The notes beneath the pieces were generated by a model. That model searched no databases. It saw only the letters and a list, made by a program, of their open reading frames with translations, and was not told the origin of the DNA. From the NCBI RefSeq assembly GCF_017305915.1, contig NZ_JAFKJN010000018.1, positions 248,001 through 312,000 on the forward strand: 64,000 nucleotides of DNA, in the 5' to 3' direction. Below are positions 35,781 through 44,930 of the stretch, one piece after another (within the stretch, counting starts at the first letter, position 1; each line of letters opens with the position of its first letter). This DNA comes from Reyranella sp. GTDB lineage: Bacteria; Pseudomonadota; Alphaproteobacteria; Reyranellales; Reyranellaceae. Made by a program: the position numbers and the translations under genes.

Positions 35781-36704
35781 ATGGGTGCGCTGGCACGGGT
35801 GAGGCGCAAGCTGCGGGACCTGCGGAGCTACGCCAACATCCGCGGCGTCGTGTTCTTCGCGCAACGACGCGTCCGTCAGAGTGCGCCGCGCCGTCGGATC
35901 GCCGGCCTGGTCGCCCGTTTTCTGCCGCCCGCGAAGCCCGTCGACCCGCAGCTGGCTCCGGACGTCAGGCACCTGCAGGACCAGGGCTTCGTCAATCTAG
36001 ACGGGCTCGTGACGCCGGCGATGGCCGAGGAAATGCGGCGGCATTTCGAGAAGAGCAAGGTGTTCGCGCCCTACCTGGAGCACTCGCCGGTGGTGTCGCT
36101 GCAGGAGGCAGCCAAGCTCGACAGCCATGTCCTTCAGATCGCCGACCAGGACCTGATCACCTGTCCGCATCTGCTCGACATCGCCAACGATTCCAAGGTG
36201 CTGTCGATCGTCGAAGGCGCCTTCGGCTGCAAGCCGACGATCGGTCTGATGATGGCGTGGTGGTCGGTGCCGACGACGGACCGCAAGGCACGCCATGCGC
36301 AGCTGTTCCATCGCGACTACGACGACGTCGATTTCCTGAAGCTTTTCATCTATCTCAACGACGTCGATTCCGAGAACGGCCCGCACGAATTCGTTCGCAG
36401 CTCCCAACTCTCACCGAAGCTGCGCGGCGCGGGCCGCTACTCCGACGAGGAGGTCGCTGCGGCTTTCCCGCCGGACCAGATCGTGAGCTTCACCGGCCCG
36501 GCGAGCTCGGCGTTCATCGTCAACACCACGGGGCTTCATCGCGGGCTCAACGTCCAGAAGGGCACGCGGCTGATCCTGCAGGTCGTCTTCTCGATGCTGC
36601 CGATGGCGTACGGCCCCGCAAGGCCGTTCCAGCGCCGCGAGTTCTCGTCGACCAACGCAGCGATCGATCCCTACATCAACCGCGTCTATGTCGACCATGC
36701 CTGA
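35781..36704 (+). CDS. PhyH-type Fe(II)/2-oxoglutarate-dependent dioxygenase
   Basis: A 307-residue protein with the phytanoyl-CoA dioxygenase pattern: the metal-binding HxD in LFHRDYDDVDF, the partner strand KLFIYLNDVDSENGPHEFVR, and the distal histidine in TTGLHRGLNVQKGTR, where the arginine would bind 2-oxoglutarate. It is cytoplasmic and would hydroxylate a small substrate or sugar nucleotide. The ATG at 35781 is preferred over 35727 because it begins at the first alpha-helical basic segment, with GGGGGC ahead. It is followed 21 bases later by an acyltransferase. The substrate is unknown. Confidence 0.8.
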   Translation: MGALARVRRKLRDLRSYANIRGVVFFAQRRVRQSAPRRRIAGLVARFLPPAKPVDPQLAPDVRHLQDQGFVNLDGLVTPAMAEEMRRHFEKSKVFAPYLEHSPVVSLQEAAKLDSHVLQIADQDLITCPHLLDIANDSKVLSIVEGAFGCKPTIGLMMAWWSVPTTDRKARHAQLFHRDYDDVDFLKLFIYLNDVDSENGPHEFVRSSQLSPKLRGAGRYSDEEVAAAFPPDQIVSFTGPASSAFIVNTTGLHRGLNVQKGTRLILQVVFSMLPMAYGPARPFQRREFSSTNAAIDPYINRVYVDHA

Positions 36705-36725
36705 CGCACGCGCCCGCGGCACAGC

Positions 36726-37280
36726 ATGCTGAGGGCCTTCTTCGCCTGCTCGCCGGTGCGGCTGGTCACGCGCGGCATCATCTTCCTGATCCAGCAGGGC
36801 GAGCGCATCGCCAACGTCGCGCGAGCTCGCGCCATGTTGCCGCAGTCGAGGGACGTGGTGATGCACTGGTCGGTCGAAGTGAAGTTCCCCGAGCGCATCA
36901 AACTCGGGACCCGGGTGATCGTCGGGCCGGGCACGACGCTCGGCGGCGACGCCGGTATCGTGCTCGGTGACCATGTCCGGATCTCCAAGGACGTGGTGAT
37001 CGAGACCGCCGGGCTCGACTTCTCCGGCCCGGCGCCCTATCCGCACGTCGCCAAGCCGATCGTGATCGGCGCCGGCGTGTGGATCGGTACGCGGGCTATC
37101 ATCCTGGGCGGCGTCACGATCGGCGAGCGCGCGATCATCGGCGCCGGCGCCGTCGTCACCAAGGACGTCCCGGCCGATGCGATCGTTACCGGCGCGCCGT
37201 CCCTCATCCGCAGTCGCAAGCCAAAAGTCCCCCTCCCCGAAGTGCATCAGGCTAGGGCCCATGAGCCAGACAACGCCTAG
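36726..37280 (+). CDS. Left-handed beta-helix (hexapeptide) acyltransferase
   Basis: A 184-residue protein. About five hexapeptide-type turns begin at [22 protein letters not shown] and include [38 protein letters not shown] and [10 protein letters not shown], the hallmark end of WbbJ-type O-acetyltransferases. The N-terminal ~45 residues contain a hydrophobic helix. It should transfer an acetyl group from acetyl-CoA to a sugar or lipid-linked glycan in the cytoplasm. It overlaps the methyltransferase start by 20 bases. The acceptor is unknown. Confidence 0.85.
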   Translation: MLRAFFACSPVRLVTRGIIFLIQQGERIANVARARAMLPQSRDVVMHWSVEVKFPERIKLGTRVIVGPGTTLGGDAGIVLGDHVRISKDVVIETAGLDFSGPAPYPHVAKPIVIGAGVWIGTRAIILGGVTIGERAIIGAGAVVTKDVPADAIVTGAPSLIRSRKPKVPLPEVHQARAHEPDNA

Positions 37281-38010
37281 TAAGACGGCGGACAAGAAGT
37301 TCTACGACGCCGAAACCCACTATTTCAGCGATCCGTCCTTCATGACGGACCACCAGGCCGTCGTCGAAACCTATGTTGCCAAGTATCGCGCCACTCTTGC
37401 CGCGCTGGCCAAGCGCAAGGGCCGCAAGCTCAAGACGCTGGAGCTCGGCGCCGGCACCTGCACCCTGTCGCTCACCCTGTCGCGCGAGCCGTGGATCGGC
37501 GCGATGCACTGCACCGACATCTCGGCCCATCGCATGGATTCGCTGGCGCGCACCGTCGCCCAGCATATCGGCGGCCGCATCGAGCTGCTGACCTTCGGCG
37601 AGGCCGACTTCACCGACCCGCTCCGGTTCGGCGATGGCCAATTCGACGTCGTGCTGTTCGACGCCGCGCTCCACCATTCGCGCAACATGTGGACCACCCT
37701 GCGCGAGTGCCACCGCGTGCTGGCTGACGACGGCCTGCTGATCGCCCAGCGCGAGCAGTACGCCGCACCCCTCACCTACCCGTGGGCGCTGCGCAAGCTG
37801 CTGCGTTCCGAGGAGGTCGCGGCCGGTGTGACCGAGAACAGCTATCTCAAAGCGCAGTACGAGTACTACATGCGCGCCACTGGCTTCCGGCCGACCTTCC
37901 TGCCGGTCGGCCATCGCCAATTGCCGGGCCTGTGGTTCCTGAACGGCCTGGTCTTCAGCAAATGGGTGATCGTCGCCGAGCGCCGGCTCACCTGCCCGGC
38001 TCTCGACTGA
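37261..38010 (+). CDS. SAM-dependent methyltransferase
   Basis: A 249-residue class I methyltransferase. Motif I is [13 protein letters not shown], the motif III-like region is [14 protein letters not shown], and [12 protein letters not shown] follows. The segment [20 protein letters not shown]-like ([15 protein letters not shown]) is an internal aromatic stretch near the C-terminus. It would methylate a sugar, lipid or nucleotide sugar. The start ATG at 37261 lies inside the preceding gene's last codons. Its end overlaps the convergent KpsS-like gene by 23 bases, so the 3' ends of the two transcripts must be complementary over a short stretch. Confidence 0.85.
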   Translation: MSQTTPSKTADKKFYDAETHYFSDPSFMTDHQAVVETYVAKYRATLAALAKRKGRKLKTLELGAGTCTLSLTLSREPWIGAMHCTDISAHRMDSLARTVAQHIGGRIELLTFGEADFTDPLRFGDGQFDVVLFDAALHHSRNMWTTLRECHRVLADDGLLIAQREQYAAPLTYPWALRKLLRSEEVAAGVTENSYLKAQYEYYMRATGFRPTFLPVGHRQLPGLWFLNGLVFSKWVIVAERRLTCPALD

Positions 38011-39433
38011 GCGCTACCTTGTTGCGGCGGATCGCCTGGGCGAACCGGGCGATGCCCTCGCTCTCGGCAAGCAGATAGTCCGGCTGGGCGCGCGCGGTGG
38101 AGGGCGTCAGCAACCGGGCCGGATTGCCGGCGCACGAATTGGCATGGAGGATGGCCAGGAACTCGACTGAGCGGGCCCGCCGATCGACCGCGGTCGACGG
38201 CGCCGTGGCCTCGTCGAGCAGCGCCTGTATCTGCCATTCGAGCGGATGGCTGCGCGCCACCGGCTGGTTCCACAGCAGCGACGAGAAGAAAACCGGCGCC
38301 AGCCCCAGCGCCGGCACCCCCATCAAGGCCGCCTCGTAGGCCGGCGTGCCGGAGATGGTGACGACGATGTCGGCGCCGCGGATCAGCCCGTAGATGTCCT
38401 GGAAAGGATCGATCAGCCGCACGTTGGGCAGCGCCAGCATCCTCCGGTACCAACCGAGCGACCTGTCGCCGATCGCGCCCTTATGCTCCTTGATCCAGAG
38501 CTTGTGGGTTGCTGACAGGATCCGACTGAGGGTCGCGATCAGGGCCTCCTGGTTGCTGTTCAGAGAGCCATAGACGTCGACCGACGCCTCGGGCTGGTGA
38601 TGCAGGGGGAAAAGCACGTAGCGCTCGCCCGGCGGACCGCGGTCGAACGGGCTGAAGTAGCGTGAGCCCAGCGCATTGACCATGCGCATGGTGCGGTCGG
38701 CGATGCGGCGATGAAGGGGCCACAGCGTCGCATCGTGGCGATCGAGGTCGGGGCGCAACAGCCCGATTACCAGCTCGCGCAGCCAATGCCGCTGGAACAG
38801 CTGATAGCCCTTGGTGTGGCTCTGCATGTACTCGGGCTGCGTCGGCCGGTTCAGCCATTCGTCGAGGAACGCCGTCGCCCAGACCCGATCGTCTTCAGTG
38901 GCCGGCATGAACTGGTGCAAGCCCGCGGTCACCGCGTCGGAGAAATAGAAGCGATCGCCGGGAATGCGCGTCGATGTCGGGGTCAGCACCGGAATGCCGT
39001 GATGCTGGCCCAGAAGCCAGATCAGGATCTCGAAGCCCCAGGTTCCTTCGCCGAACACAGCCTCGACCTTGCGCTGCAGGAGGATCGGCTCGACATGCCG
39101 TCGGGCGACCGCCAGGTAAGCGTAGGCGGAGCGCCGCGGCCAGCGCTTGAGGTTGCGGCACATCTGGATGGCGTTGCTGATCGTGGCTGGCGGCTCGTCC
39201 TCGATGTCGGCGAGCGACGCCACCGCCTGCTCGATCGACAGGTCGCGCCATTCATCCGCATGGTCGGGGAGGTTGACGACGTCCTGCTTCGGCCAGCCCT
39301 CGGCGATCAGCCAATTCGTCCATCGCGTGCTCGGCGACAGCCAGACGATCTCCTCGCCGCGCGCCCTGAGGCGGCGGGCGATGTCCGAGAAGGGAACGGT
39401 CAGATCCTTGTTCGCGATGAAACACAGCGACAT
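37988..39433 (-). CDS. Capsule polysaccharide (KpsS-like) glycosyltransferase-type protein
   Basis: A 481-residue protein beginning MSLCFIANKDLTVPFSDIAR. The second half shows the capsule polysaccharide synthesis pattern: RYVLFPLHHQPEASVDVYG, then LWIKEHKGAIGDR, then LIDPFQDIYGLIRGADIVVTISGTPAYEAALMG, as in KpsS/LipB-type Kdo transferases and related GT-B enzymes. It is probably cytoplasmic and membrane-associated, transferring a sugar acid to a lipid acceptor. A larger in-frame extension up to 40450 lies inside the flippase gene in another frame and is not used. It is followed by only 2 bases to the flippase stop, so the pair is an operon. Confidence 0.78.
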   Translation of the reverse strand: MSLCFIANKDLTVPFSDIARRLRARGEEIVWLSPSTRWTNWLIAEGWPKQDVVNLPDHADEWRDLSIEQAVASLADIEDEPPATISNAIQMCRNLKRWPRRSAYAYLAVARRHVEPILLQRKVEAVFGEGTWGFEILIWLLGQHHGIPVLTPTSTRIPGDRFYFSDAVTAGLHQFMPATEDDRVWATAFLDEWLNRPTQPEYMQSHTKGYQLFQRHWLRELVIGLLRPDLDRHDATLWPLHRRIADRTMRMVNALGSRYFSPFDRGPPGERYVLFPLHHQPEASVDVYGSLNSNQEALIATLSRILSATHKLWIKEHKGAIGDRSLGWYRRMLALPNVRLIDPFQDIYGLIRGADIVVTISGTPAYEAALMGVPALGLAPVFFSSLLWNQPVARSHPLEWQIQALLDEATAPSTAVDRRARSVEFLAILHANSCAGNPARLLTPSTARAQPDYLLAESEGIARFAQAIRRNKVALSREPGR

Positions 39434-39435
39434 CG

Positions 39436-40707
39436 TCACGCCGGCCCTGGCAGGAGGTAAATGAGCCCTGGCGCCGCCAGCAACGGCAGCGCCCAGTAGG
39501 CCCTGCGGAAGTCGATACCCCTGCGCAGCAGGAGCCGCATCTGTGTCAGCAGCAAGATGGCCATCATCACCGAATAGAGGTTGATGACCGTCATGAGGGT
39601 GAGCAGGCCGAGCGCGGTGACCGCGGTGCCGACCGCCAGCCCGCTCGCGGCGATCACCACGCAGGCCACCGACGCCTGGCGCGACAGCAGCTCGCGCACC
39701 ACGAAGATCTCGAGATTGGAGTTCAGCACCCAGAACGACGTCTGAATGACGACCGCCGGGAATACCGCGGCGAAATCGGCCGCCGGGGTGGTCGTCCCGG
39801 CAACCAGCAGCGGTGCGCCGTAGTAGCCGGCGATCGCCACGACCAGAGCGATCGCCGACAGCGCGGGGATCCAGAGACTGAAGGCGCGGGTAATGGCCTC
39901 GCCGCCGGCCTTGTAGATCGGCCGGAACAGCCCCGTCACCAGGGTCTGGCTGACGAAGATCAGCACCAGGCAGATGCGCGCGCACAGCGAGAAGCAGGCA
40001 ACGTCGCGCAGAACCAGCTCTTGGGCGATGGCGATCCGGATCGTGCCGAAGATCAGCGCTATGGCCGCGCCGAACAGCATCATCGGCACGCCGAGAGCGA
40101 GGACGTCCGCGACGATCGGTCTCCAGGGGCCGATCGGCCGCCGCATCAGGCCCCACACGGCGGCGACGCCCGCGGCTGCCGATGTCGCCACGACACCCCA
40201 GGTGAAGGTCGGCAGGTCCGCCCTTCCCAACAGGACCACGAGAACGACCAGGACGAGGGTGATCATGATCGAGATATTGTCGAACCAACCCGACCAGTGG
40301 ACCTGACCGCGGATGCGGGTAAGGCTCGCAGCCGAAACCTGGAAGCCGACGATGCCGATCATGGCCGCGCCACAGATGTACTGCACGGCCCATCCGGCGG
40401 CGGCCAGACCGGCCGCCGCGGCCAGCCCGATCAGGACGAGCCACAGGCAATGGACGAAGACGATGGTTTCGCCGCGCGGCTCGTTGTCGACGAGAGCGCG
40501 TCGTGTGCCGACCGAGGTCGCGCCCAGTCCGACGACCGCAGCGCCCAGCGTGCTGATCGTCAGCGCCAGTTCGATGCCGCCGTACATCTTCGCGTCGATC
40601 AGCCGCGGCAGCGCGAGCGCCGCCAAGAAGGATGTGCCTTTCCCGAGCCCGAAGGACAAAACGAAGGTGACGCCAGTCCGAATGACGTTCGACGACAATA
40701 CCGACAT
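39436..40707 (-). CDS. Wzx-type flippase, polysaccharide transporter
   Basis: A 423-residue, very hydrophobic protein with about 12 transmembrane helices and the MATE/Wzx-like pattern (FVLSFGLGKGTSFLAALALP at the N-terminus). It probably flips lipid-linked repeat units across the inner membrane. No motif discriminates Wzx from related families, so the role is inferred from topology and locus. It is co-transcribed with the KpsS-like gene behind it. A fair minus-strand promoter (TTGGTC and TATAT) lies 50-75 bases upstream. Confidence 0.8.
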   Translation of the reverse strand: MSVLSSNVIRTGVTFVLSFGLGKGTSFLAALALPRLIDAKMYGGIELALTISTLGAAVVGLGATSVGTRRALVDNEPRGETIVFVHCLWLVLIGLAAAAGLAAAGWAVQYICGAAMIGIVGFQVSAASLTRIRGQVHWSGWFDNISIMITLVLVVLVVLLGRADLPTFTWGVVATSAAAGVAAVWGLMRRPIGPWRPIVADVLALGVPMMLFGAAIALIFGTIRIAIAQELVLRDVACFSLCARICLVLIFVSQTLVTGLFRPIYKAGGEAITRAFSLWIPALSAIALVVAIAGYYGAPLLVAGTTTPAADFAAVFPAVVIQTSFWVLNSNLEIFVVRELLSRQASVACVVIAASGLAVGTAVTALGLLTLMTVINLYSVMMAILLLTQMRLLLRRGIDFRRAYWALPLLAAPGLIYLLPGPA

Positions 40708-40752
40708 GTTCGGTTCGATCGAGCTTCCCCAGCGCCTATCGCCCGGCCATCT

Positions 40753-40780
40753 TATATATAGTTCCGCGCGACCCGACCAA
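40753..40780 (-). promoter_or_regulatory. Candidate promoter of the flippase/KpsS-like operon
   Basis: On the minus strand TTGGTC (40780-40775) is followed after 16 bases by TATATA/TATAAG (around 40758-40753), about 45 bases upstream of the flippase start codon. It lies in an 81-base divergent gap. The same A/T run could contribute to a plus-strand promoter for the acetyltransferase fusion. Confidence 0.35.
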
Positions 40781-40788
40781 GGATTGAT

Positions 40789-42420
40789 GTGGCGGGCGAT
40801 TTACGCGAATTTGGACACATGAGAATACTCGAACGGCAGGATCGCGACTTCGAACGCTTTTGGGCGGTTTTGCTACGTAACCACGACAATCCGACCGCGC
40901 TGATCTCGCAATCGCATTTCGCCTACCGCGCCCTCTACCTGGGACAGGCGCTCGAGAAGCAGGTTTGCGCCGTCGTCGTCGAAGGCGATCGGCCGATCAT
41001 CGGCACCTACTTCGAGCTGCTGCGCGACACCGGCGGCCGCCGCGCGCTCGACGCGACGCAGATGGCGAGCCAGATCATCGTCGCCCGCGACACCGCGGCG
41101 CCAATGCGCAACGGCGCCGAGACGCTGCTTCGGAAGTGGATCTACGAGGCGGCCGACAGCAGCAAGGTGGAGCGGCTGACCTTTCGCGACCAGCTCCTCG
41201 ACGGCGGCCTGTCGCCGCTCACCCATTGGGCGCTCGATCAGGGCGCCCACATCGAATCGGAGTTCAACCAGATCGTCGACCTGACGATCGACGAGGAATC
41301 GCTGTGGCGCGCGCTGACCAAGAGCTGCCAGTGGGCGGTGAACTGGGGCCGCAAGCATATGGTCCTGAGGGTTCGGCGCGACCCTCAGGCGCTGAAGGAA
41401 TTGCGGCGCCTGCATCTCGAGGCAGCCGGCGGAGCGACGCGCCAGGCCGCGACCTGGGAACTCCAGGGCAAGATGATGGAGGATGACGAGGCGTTCGTCG
41501 TCACCGCCGAGCTGAACGGCAGCATCGTCTCGGCCGCGCTTTTCCAGGTCTCCCGCTCGGACTGCTACTACGGCGTCAGCGCGTCCGATCGCCTGCTGTT
41601 CGACAAGCCGCTGAGCCACGCCATCATCTGGGAGGCGATCAAGCATACGCGCCAGCGCGGCTGTCTGCGTTTCTGGCTGGGCAGCCAGGTATGGGAGCGC
41701 TACCGCTGGCATCTGACGGCGCCGAGCCGCAAGGAAGTGAACATCTCGCGGTTCAAGCGTAGCTTCGGTGGCCGGTCGCGGCCGGAATTCGTCGTCACCT
41801 TACCCCTGGCCGCATATCAGCCGGCCGCCGCCGCATCGAGCTCGCCTAGCGAGGTCCCTCTGCGCGAGGTCTTACCTGCCGCGCTCGCCGATCCGGCCCT
41901 GTCGCGCGGCGAGCGGGTCATGTTGCGTCCGCTAACGCCGGGGGACGTGACGCCGCGATATCTAAGCTGGTTCGCCGATCCCGAGGTCCACCGCTACCGC
42001 GAGGTTCGGGGGATTTCCGCCGATGAGGCGCGCGAGTACATCGAGGAAGGCCCGAGCAAGAACATCTACTTCATGTGTGCGATCTGTGACGCCGAGACCG
42101 GCTTGCATGTCGGCAACCTGAAGATCGGGCCGATCCGCTGGCAGCAGAGCGTCGCCGACATGGTCACCGTGATCGGCGACAAGAACTACTGGGGACGGCA
42201 GACCGCCACCGAGGCGATCCGACTGGCCAGCCGGCTGGCCTTCCGTACGCTGGGCCTGCAGAAGCTGCATGCCTCGATGTACGCCGACAACATCGGGTCG
42301 CTCCGGGCCTACACGCGGGCCGGCTGGCACGTCGAGGCCAGGCTGAAGCAGCATAGTCTATTCGACGGCCGGCGCCAGGACACGCTTCTCATCGGCCAGT
42401 TCAACCCCGGCAACCGCTAG
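40789..42420 (+). CDS. FemAB-like acetyltransferase fused to a RimJ/RimL-type GNAT
   Basis: A 543-residue protein with two acetyltransferase domains. Residues about 1-340 are a FemAB/BioF2-type GNAT (VLRVRRDPQALKELRRLHLEA, CYYGVSASDRLLFDKPLSHA). A Pro/Ala/Ser-rich linker follows. Residues about 380-540 are a RimJ/RimL-type GNAT (VMLRPLTPGDVTPRYLSWFA, IGDKNYWGRQTATEAIRLAS, NIGSLRAYTRAGW). A GTG at 40789 has AAGGA at 5-base spacing and is used; the ATG at 40819 is also plausible. It is cytoplasmic. Two activities in one chain suggest sequential acylation of one substrate, possibly a diamino sugar. The substrates are unknown. Confidence 0.8.
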   Translation: MAGDLREFGHMRILERQDRDFERFWAVLLRNHDNPTALISQSHFAYRALYLGQALEKQVCAVVVEGDRPIIGTYFELLRDTGGRRALDATQMASQIIVARDTAAPMRNGAETLLRKWIYEAADSSKVERLTFRDQLLDGGLSPLTHWALDQGAHIESEFNQIVDLTIDEESLWRALTKSCQWAVNWGRKHMVLRVRRDPQALKELRRLHLEAAGGATRQAATWELQGKMMEDDEAFVVTAELNGSIVSAALFQVSRSDCYYGVSASDRLLFDKPLSHAIIWEAIKHTRQRGCLRFWLGSQVWERYRWHLTAPSRKEVNISRFKRSFGGRSRPEFVVTLPLAAYQPAAAASSSPSEVPLREVLPAALADPALSRGERVMLRPLTPGDVTPRYLSWFADPEVHRYREVRGISADEAREYIEEGPSKNIYFMCAICDAETGLHVGNLKIGPIRWQQSVADMVTVIGDKNYWGRQTATEAIRLASRLAFRTLGLQKLHASMYADNIGSLRAYTRAGWHVEARLKQHSLFDGRRQDTLLIGQFNPGNR

Positions 42421-42724
42421 CGCCGCCACGGTTGGCGGCCGCCAGATCGAGGGTGCGTTGGAAGGCCGCGGGCGCCGGGTGGCGCGTCCTCCCCAGCACT
42501 TGCCGCTCCGCCTCGCCTATCGGTTGCATGCCGACCGCAAAGGCCGTCGGGCCGATCTAGTCGCAAGTACCGTCCGACCAGTCCGCCGTTTCGACCATCG
42601 TCGTAACGCAAATGCGATCTCGGCAGCCAGCGCCAAAATGCCAGTTGCATGTCTGCAGTGGGAGCGGCATACGGTCGGCTCACTCGCAGACGTCGTCATC
42701 GTTGGGCCATTTGGGGGGCTTACT
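42421..42724. other. Leader region upstream of the pse operon
   Basis: These 304 bases have no gene I can support. They are less G+C-biased near 42570-42660. GGGGGGCTTAC lies just before the TTG start of pseB and may be its ribosome binding site. The GGCGGCCGCC palindrome at 42435-42444 could be part of the end of the previous transcript. No JUMPstart or ops sequence is present. Confidence 0.4.
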
Positions 42725-43732
42725 TTGAGCGCTGAGTCTTTGAAGGATTCCGTCGTCCTGGTGACTGGCGGTACGGGGTCGTTCGGTCGCCGTTTTGTAA
42801 AATTCGCTCTCGACAGCGGTGTACGCCGCCTCGTCGTGTTCTCGCGCGACGAGCTGAAGCAGTTCGAGCTGGGACAGAAGATCGACGATCCGCGCATCCG
42901 CTGGTTCCTCGGCGACATTCGCGACGAGGCGCGCCTGCAGCGCGCCCTCCATGGCGTCGACTATGTCGTGCATGCCGCCGCGCTGAAGCAGGTGCCCGCG
43001 GCCGAATACAACCCCATGGAGTGCATCAAGACCAACGTGCTGGGCGCGGAGAACCTGATCAACGCCAGCATCGATGCCAAGGTGAAGCGCGTCATTGCGC
43101 TGTCGACCGACAAGGCGGTCAACCCGATCAATCTCTACGGCGCCACCAAGCTGTGCGCTGACAAGCTGTTCGTCGCCGCTAACCACCTGGGCGGCCGTGG
43201 CGGCACGCGCTTCGCCACCGTGCGCTACGGCAACGTGGTCGGCTCGCGCGGCTCGGTCATCCCCTTCTTCATCGCCCATCGCAAGCACGGCTGGCTGCCG
43301 ATCACCGACGAGCGCATGACCCGCTTCTGGATCACGCTCGAGGACGGTGTGAAGTTCGTCTCCTCCTGCCTCGACGTGATGGACGGCGGTGAGATCTTCG
43401 TGCCCAAGATCGCCACCATGCGCATCGTCGACCTGGCCAAGGCGATGGCGCCCGAGGCCGAGTTGCGCAACGTCGGCATCCGTCCCGGCGAGAAGCTGCA
43501 CGAGATCCTGGTGCCGAAGGACGAGGCGCGCAACACGCTCGACCATGGCAGCCTCTATGTCATCCGTCCGGCGATGCAGAACTGGACTCGCGACCGGCAG
43601 ATCACCGTGCGCGGCGTGCCCGGCAAGCCGGTCGACGAGGAGTTCGAGTATGCCAGCGACTCCGCCGAGCAGCGTCTCGACGCGGCCGCGCTGCATGCGA
43701 TGATCACCCAGACCGCCGCCGACTACGACTGA
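42725..43732 (+). CDS. pseB: UDP-GlcNAc 4,6-dehydratase (inverting), PseB
   Basis: A 335-residue short-chain dehydrogenase-type enzyme: nucleotide loop VTGGTGSFGRRFVKF, the PseB-typical AAALKQVPAAEYNPMECIKT, and the catalytic LYGATK (YxxxK) after STDKAVNPIN. PseB converts UDP-GlcNAc to UDP-2-acetamido-2,6-dideoxy-L-arabino-hexos-4-ulose, the first step of pseudaminic acid synthesis. The start appears to be TTG (LSAESLKDS) with GGGGGGC upstream; no ATG or GTG precedes the first strand at a sensible distance. It is 3 bases upstream of pseC. Confidence 0.92.
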   Translation: MSAESLKDSVVLVTGGTGSFGRRFVKFALDSGVRRLVVFSRDELKQFELGQKIDDPRIRWFLGDIRDEARLQRALHGVDYVVHAAALKQVPAAEYNPMECIKTNVLGAENLINASIDAKVKRVIALSTDKAVNPINLYGATKLCADKLFVAANHLGGRGGTRFATVRYGNVVGSRGSVIPFFIAHRKHGWLPITDERMTRFWITLEDGVKFVSSCLDVMDGGEIFVPKIATMRIVDLAKAMAPEAELRNVGIRPGEKLHEILVPKDEARNTLDHGSLYVIRPAMQNWTRDRQITVRGVPGKPVDEEFEYASDSAEQRLDAAALHAMITQTAADYD

Positions 43733-43735
43733 GCC

Positions 43736-44923
43736 ATGACCGAGCGCTTCCTCTCCTACGGCCGTCACCTCGTCGACGATGACGACATCGCCGCCGTGGT
43801 GGAGGTGCTGCGCGGCGAGATGCTCACCACCGGCCCGATGGTCGAGCGCTTCGAGCGCGCCGTCGCCGAGCGGGTCGGCGCCAAGCATGCCGTCGTGGTC
43901 AATTCGGCGACCTCCGGGCTGCACATCGCCTGCCTGGCGGCGCGCATCGGCGCCGGCTCCGAGACGGTCACCGCACCGATCACCTTCGTCGCCAGCGCCA
44001 ACTGTGTGAAGCTGTGCGGCGGCACGGTCCACCTGGCCGACATCGATCGCGAATCGCTGTCGCTGTCGCCGGCGGCCCTGCAGCGCACGCTCGCGGCGCA
44101 CCCGTCGGTGAAGGCCGTGATGCCCGTCCACTTCGGCGGGCTTGCCTCGCACGCCGCCGACCTGCGCCGCATCGCCGGCAGCCGGCTTCTGATCGAGGAC
44201 GCGGCGCATTCCTTCGGCGGCGCCTACGAGGACGGCCGGCTGGTCGGCAGCGGCGCCTACGCCGACATGTCGATCTTCTCCTTCCATCCGGTGAAGCCGA
44301 TCACGACAGGCGAAGGCGGCGCCGTGGTCACCAACGACGACGAGCTCGCCCGCCTGCTGCGGCTGTTCCGCGGCCATGGCATCGAGCGCGAGCCGGCGCG
44401 CCTGGTCGCTCTCGACGACGAAGGCACCGACACGCCGCCGCCCTGGTACTACGAGCAGCACGAGCTCGGCCTCAACTACCGCCTTACCGATCTGGGCGCG
44501 GCGCTGGGCCTGTCGCAGATCGGCAAGCTCGACCATTACCTCGCGCGCCGGCGCGCGATCGCCGCCTATTACGACGAGCGGTGGCGCGGCCTGCCGCATC
44601 TCGCCATCCCGCAATCGGCGCCGGGCGAACGCGCCCGCTCGGGCCTGCATCTCTACATCCTGCGCTTCGACTATGCCGGCCTCAAGACGACGCGCCAGCA
44701 GGTCATGGCGGAGCTGCGCAAGAACGGCGTCGGCAGCCAGGTCCACTACATTCCGGTCTATCGCCAGCCCTATCATCGCGACGGCGTCGATCGGGCGGCA
44801 TTCCCCGAGAGCGAGGCGTATTATCGCGAGTGCCTGTCGATCCCGCTGCATCCCGGCCTCACCGATGCCGAGGTCGAGCGCGTGATCGGCGCGGTCCGCA
44901 ATGTCTGCATGCGCAACGGCTGA
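43736..44923 (+). CDS. pseC: UDP-4-keto-sugar aminotransferase, PseC
   Basis: A 395-residue DegT/DnrJ-type PLP enzyme. The cofactor lysine is in SFHPVKPITTGEGG. The N-terminal MTERFLSYGRHLVDDDDIAAV and the substrate-side LLIEDAAHSFGGAY match PseC (UDP-4-amino-4,6-dideoxy-N-acetyl-beta-L-altrosamine transaminase). GLNYRLTDLGAALGLSQ and HYIPVYRQPYH support the assignment. It transfers an amino group from glutamate to C4 of the PseB product. It starts 3 bases after the pseB stop and is followed 7 bases later by pseI. Confidence 0.92.
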   Translation: MTERFLSYGRHLVDDDDIAAVVEVLRGEMLTTGPMVERFERAVAERVGAKHAVVVNSATSGLHIACLAARIGAGSETVTAPITFVASANCVKLCGGTVHLADIDRESLSLSPAALQRTLAAHPSVKAVMPVHFGGLASHAADLRRIAGSRLLIEDAAHSFGGAYEDGRLVGSGAYADMSIFSFHPVKPITTGEGGAVVTNDDELARLLRLFRGHGIEREPARLVALDDEGTDTPPPWYYEQHELGLNYRLTDLGAALGLSQIGKLDHYLARRRAIAAYYDERWRGLPHLAIPQSAPGERARSGLHLYILRFDYAGLKTTRQQVMAELRKNGVGSQVHYIPVYRQPYHRDGVDRAAFPESEAYYRECLSIPLHPGLTDAEVERVIGAVRNVCMRNG

Positions 44924-44930
44924 GGAGCCC

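Noticed and set aside
36726-37280. Frameshift or truncated acyltransferase because it overlaps the next gene
   Set aside because: The 20-base overlap is normal coupling; all hexapeptide turns and the VTGAPS ending are intact.
42458-42724. N-terminal extension of pseB from 42458
   Set aside because: The extension has no homology and no conserved motif; the TTG at 42725 matches the usual PseB start.
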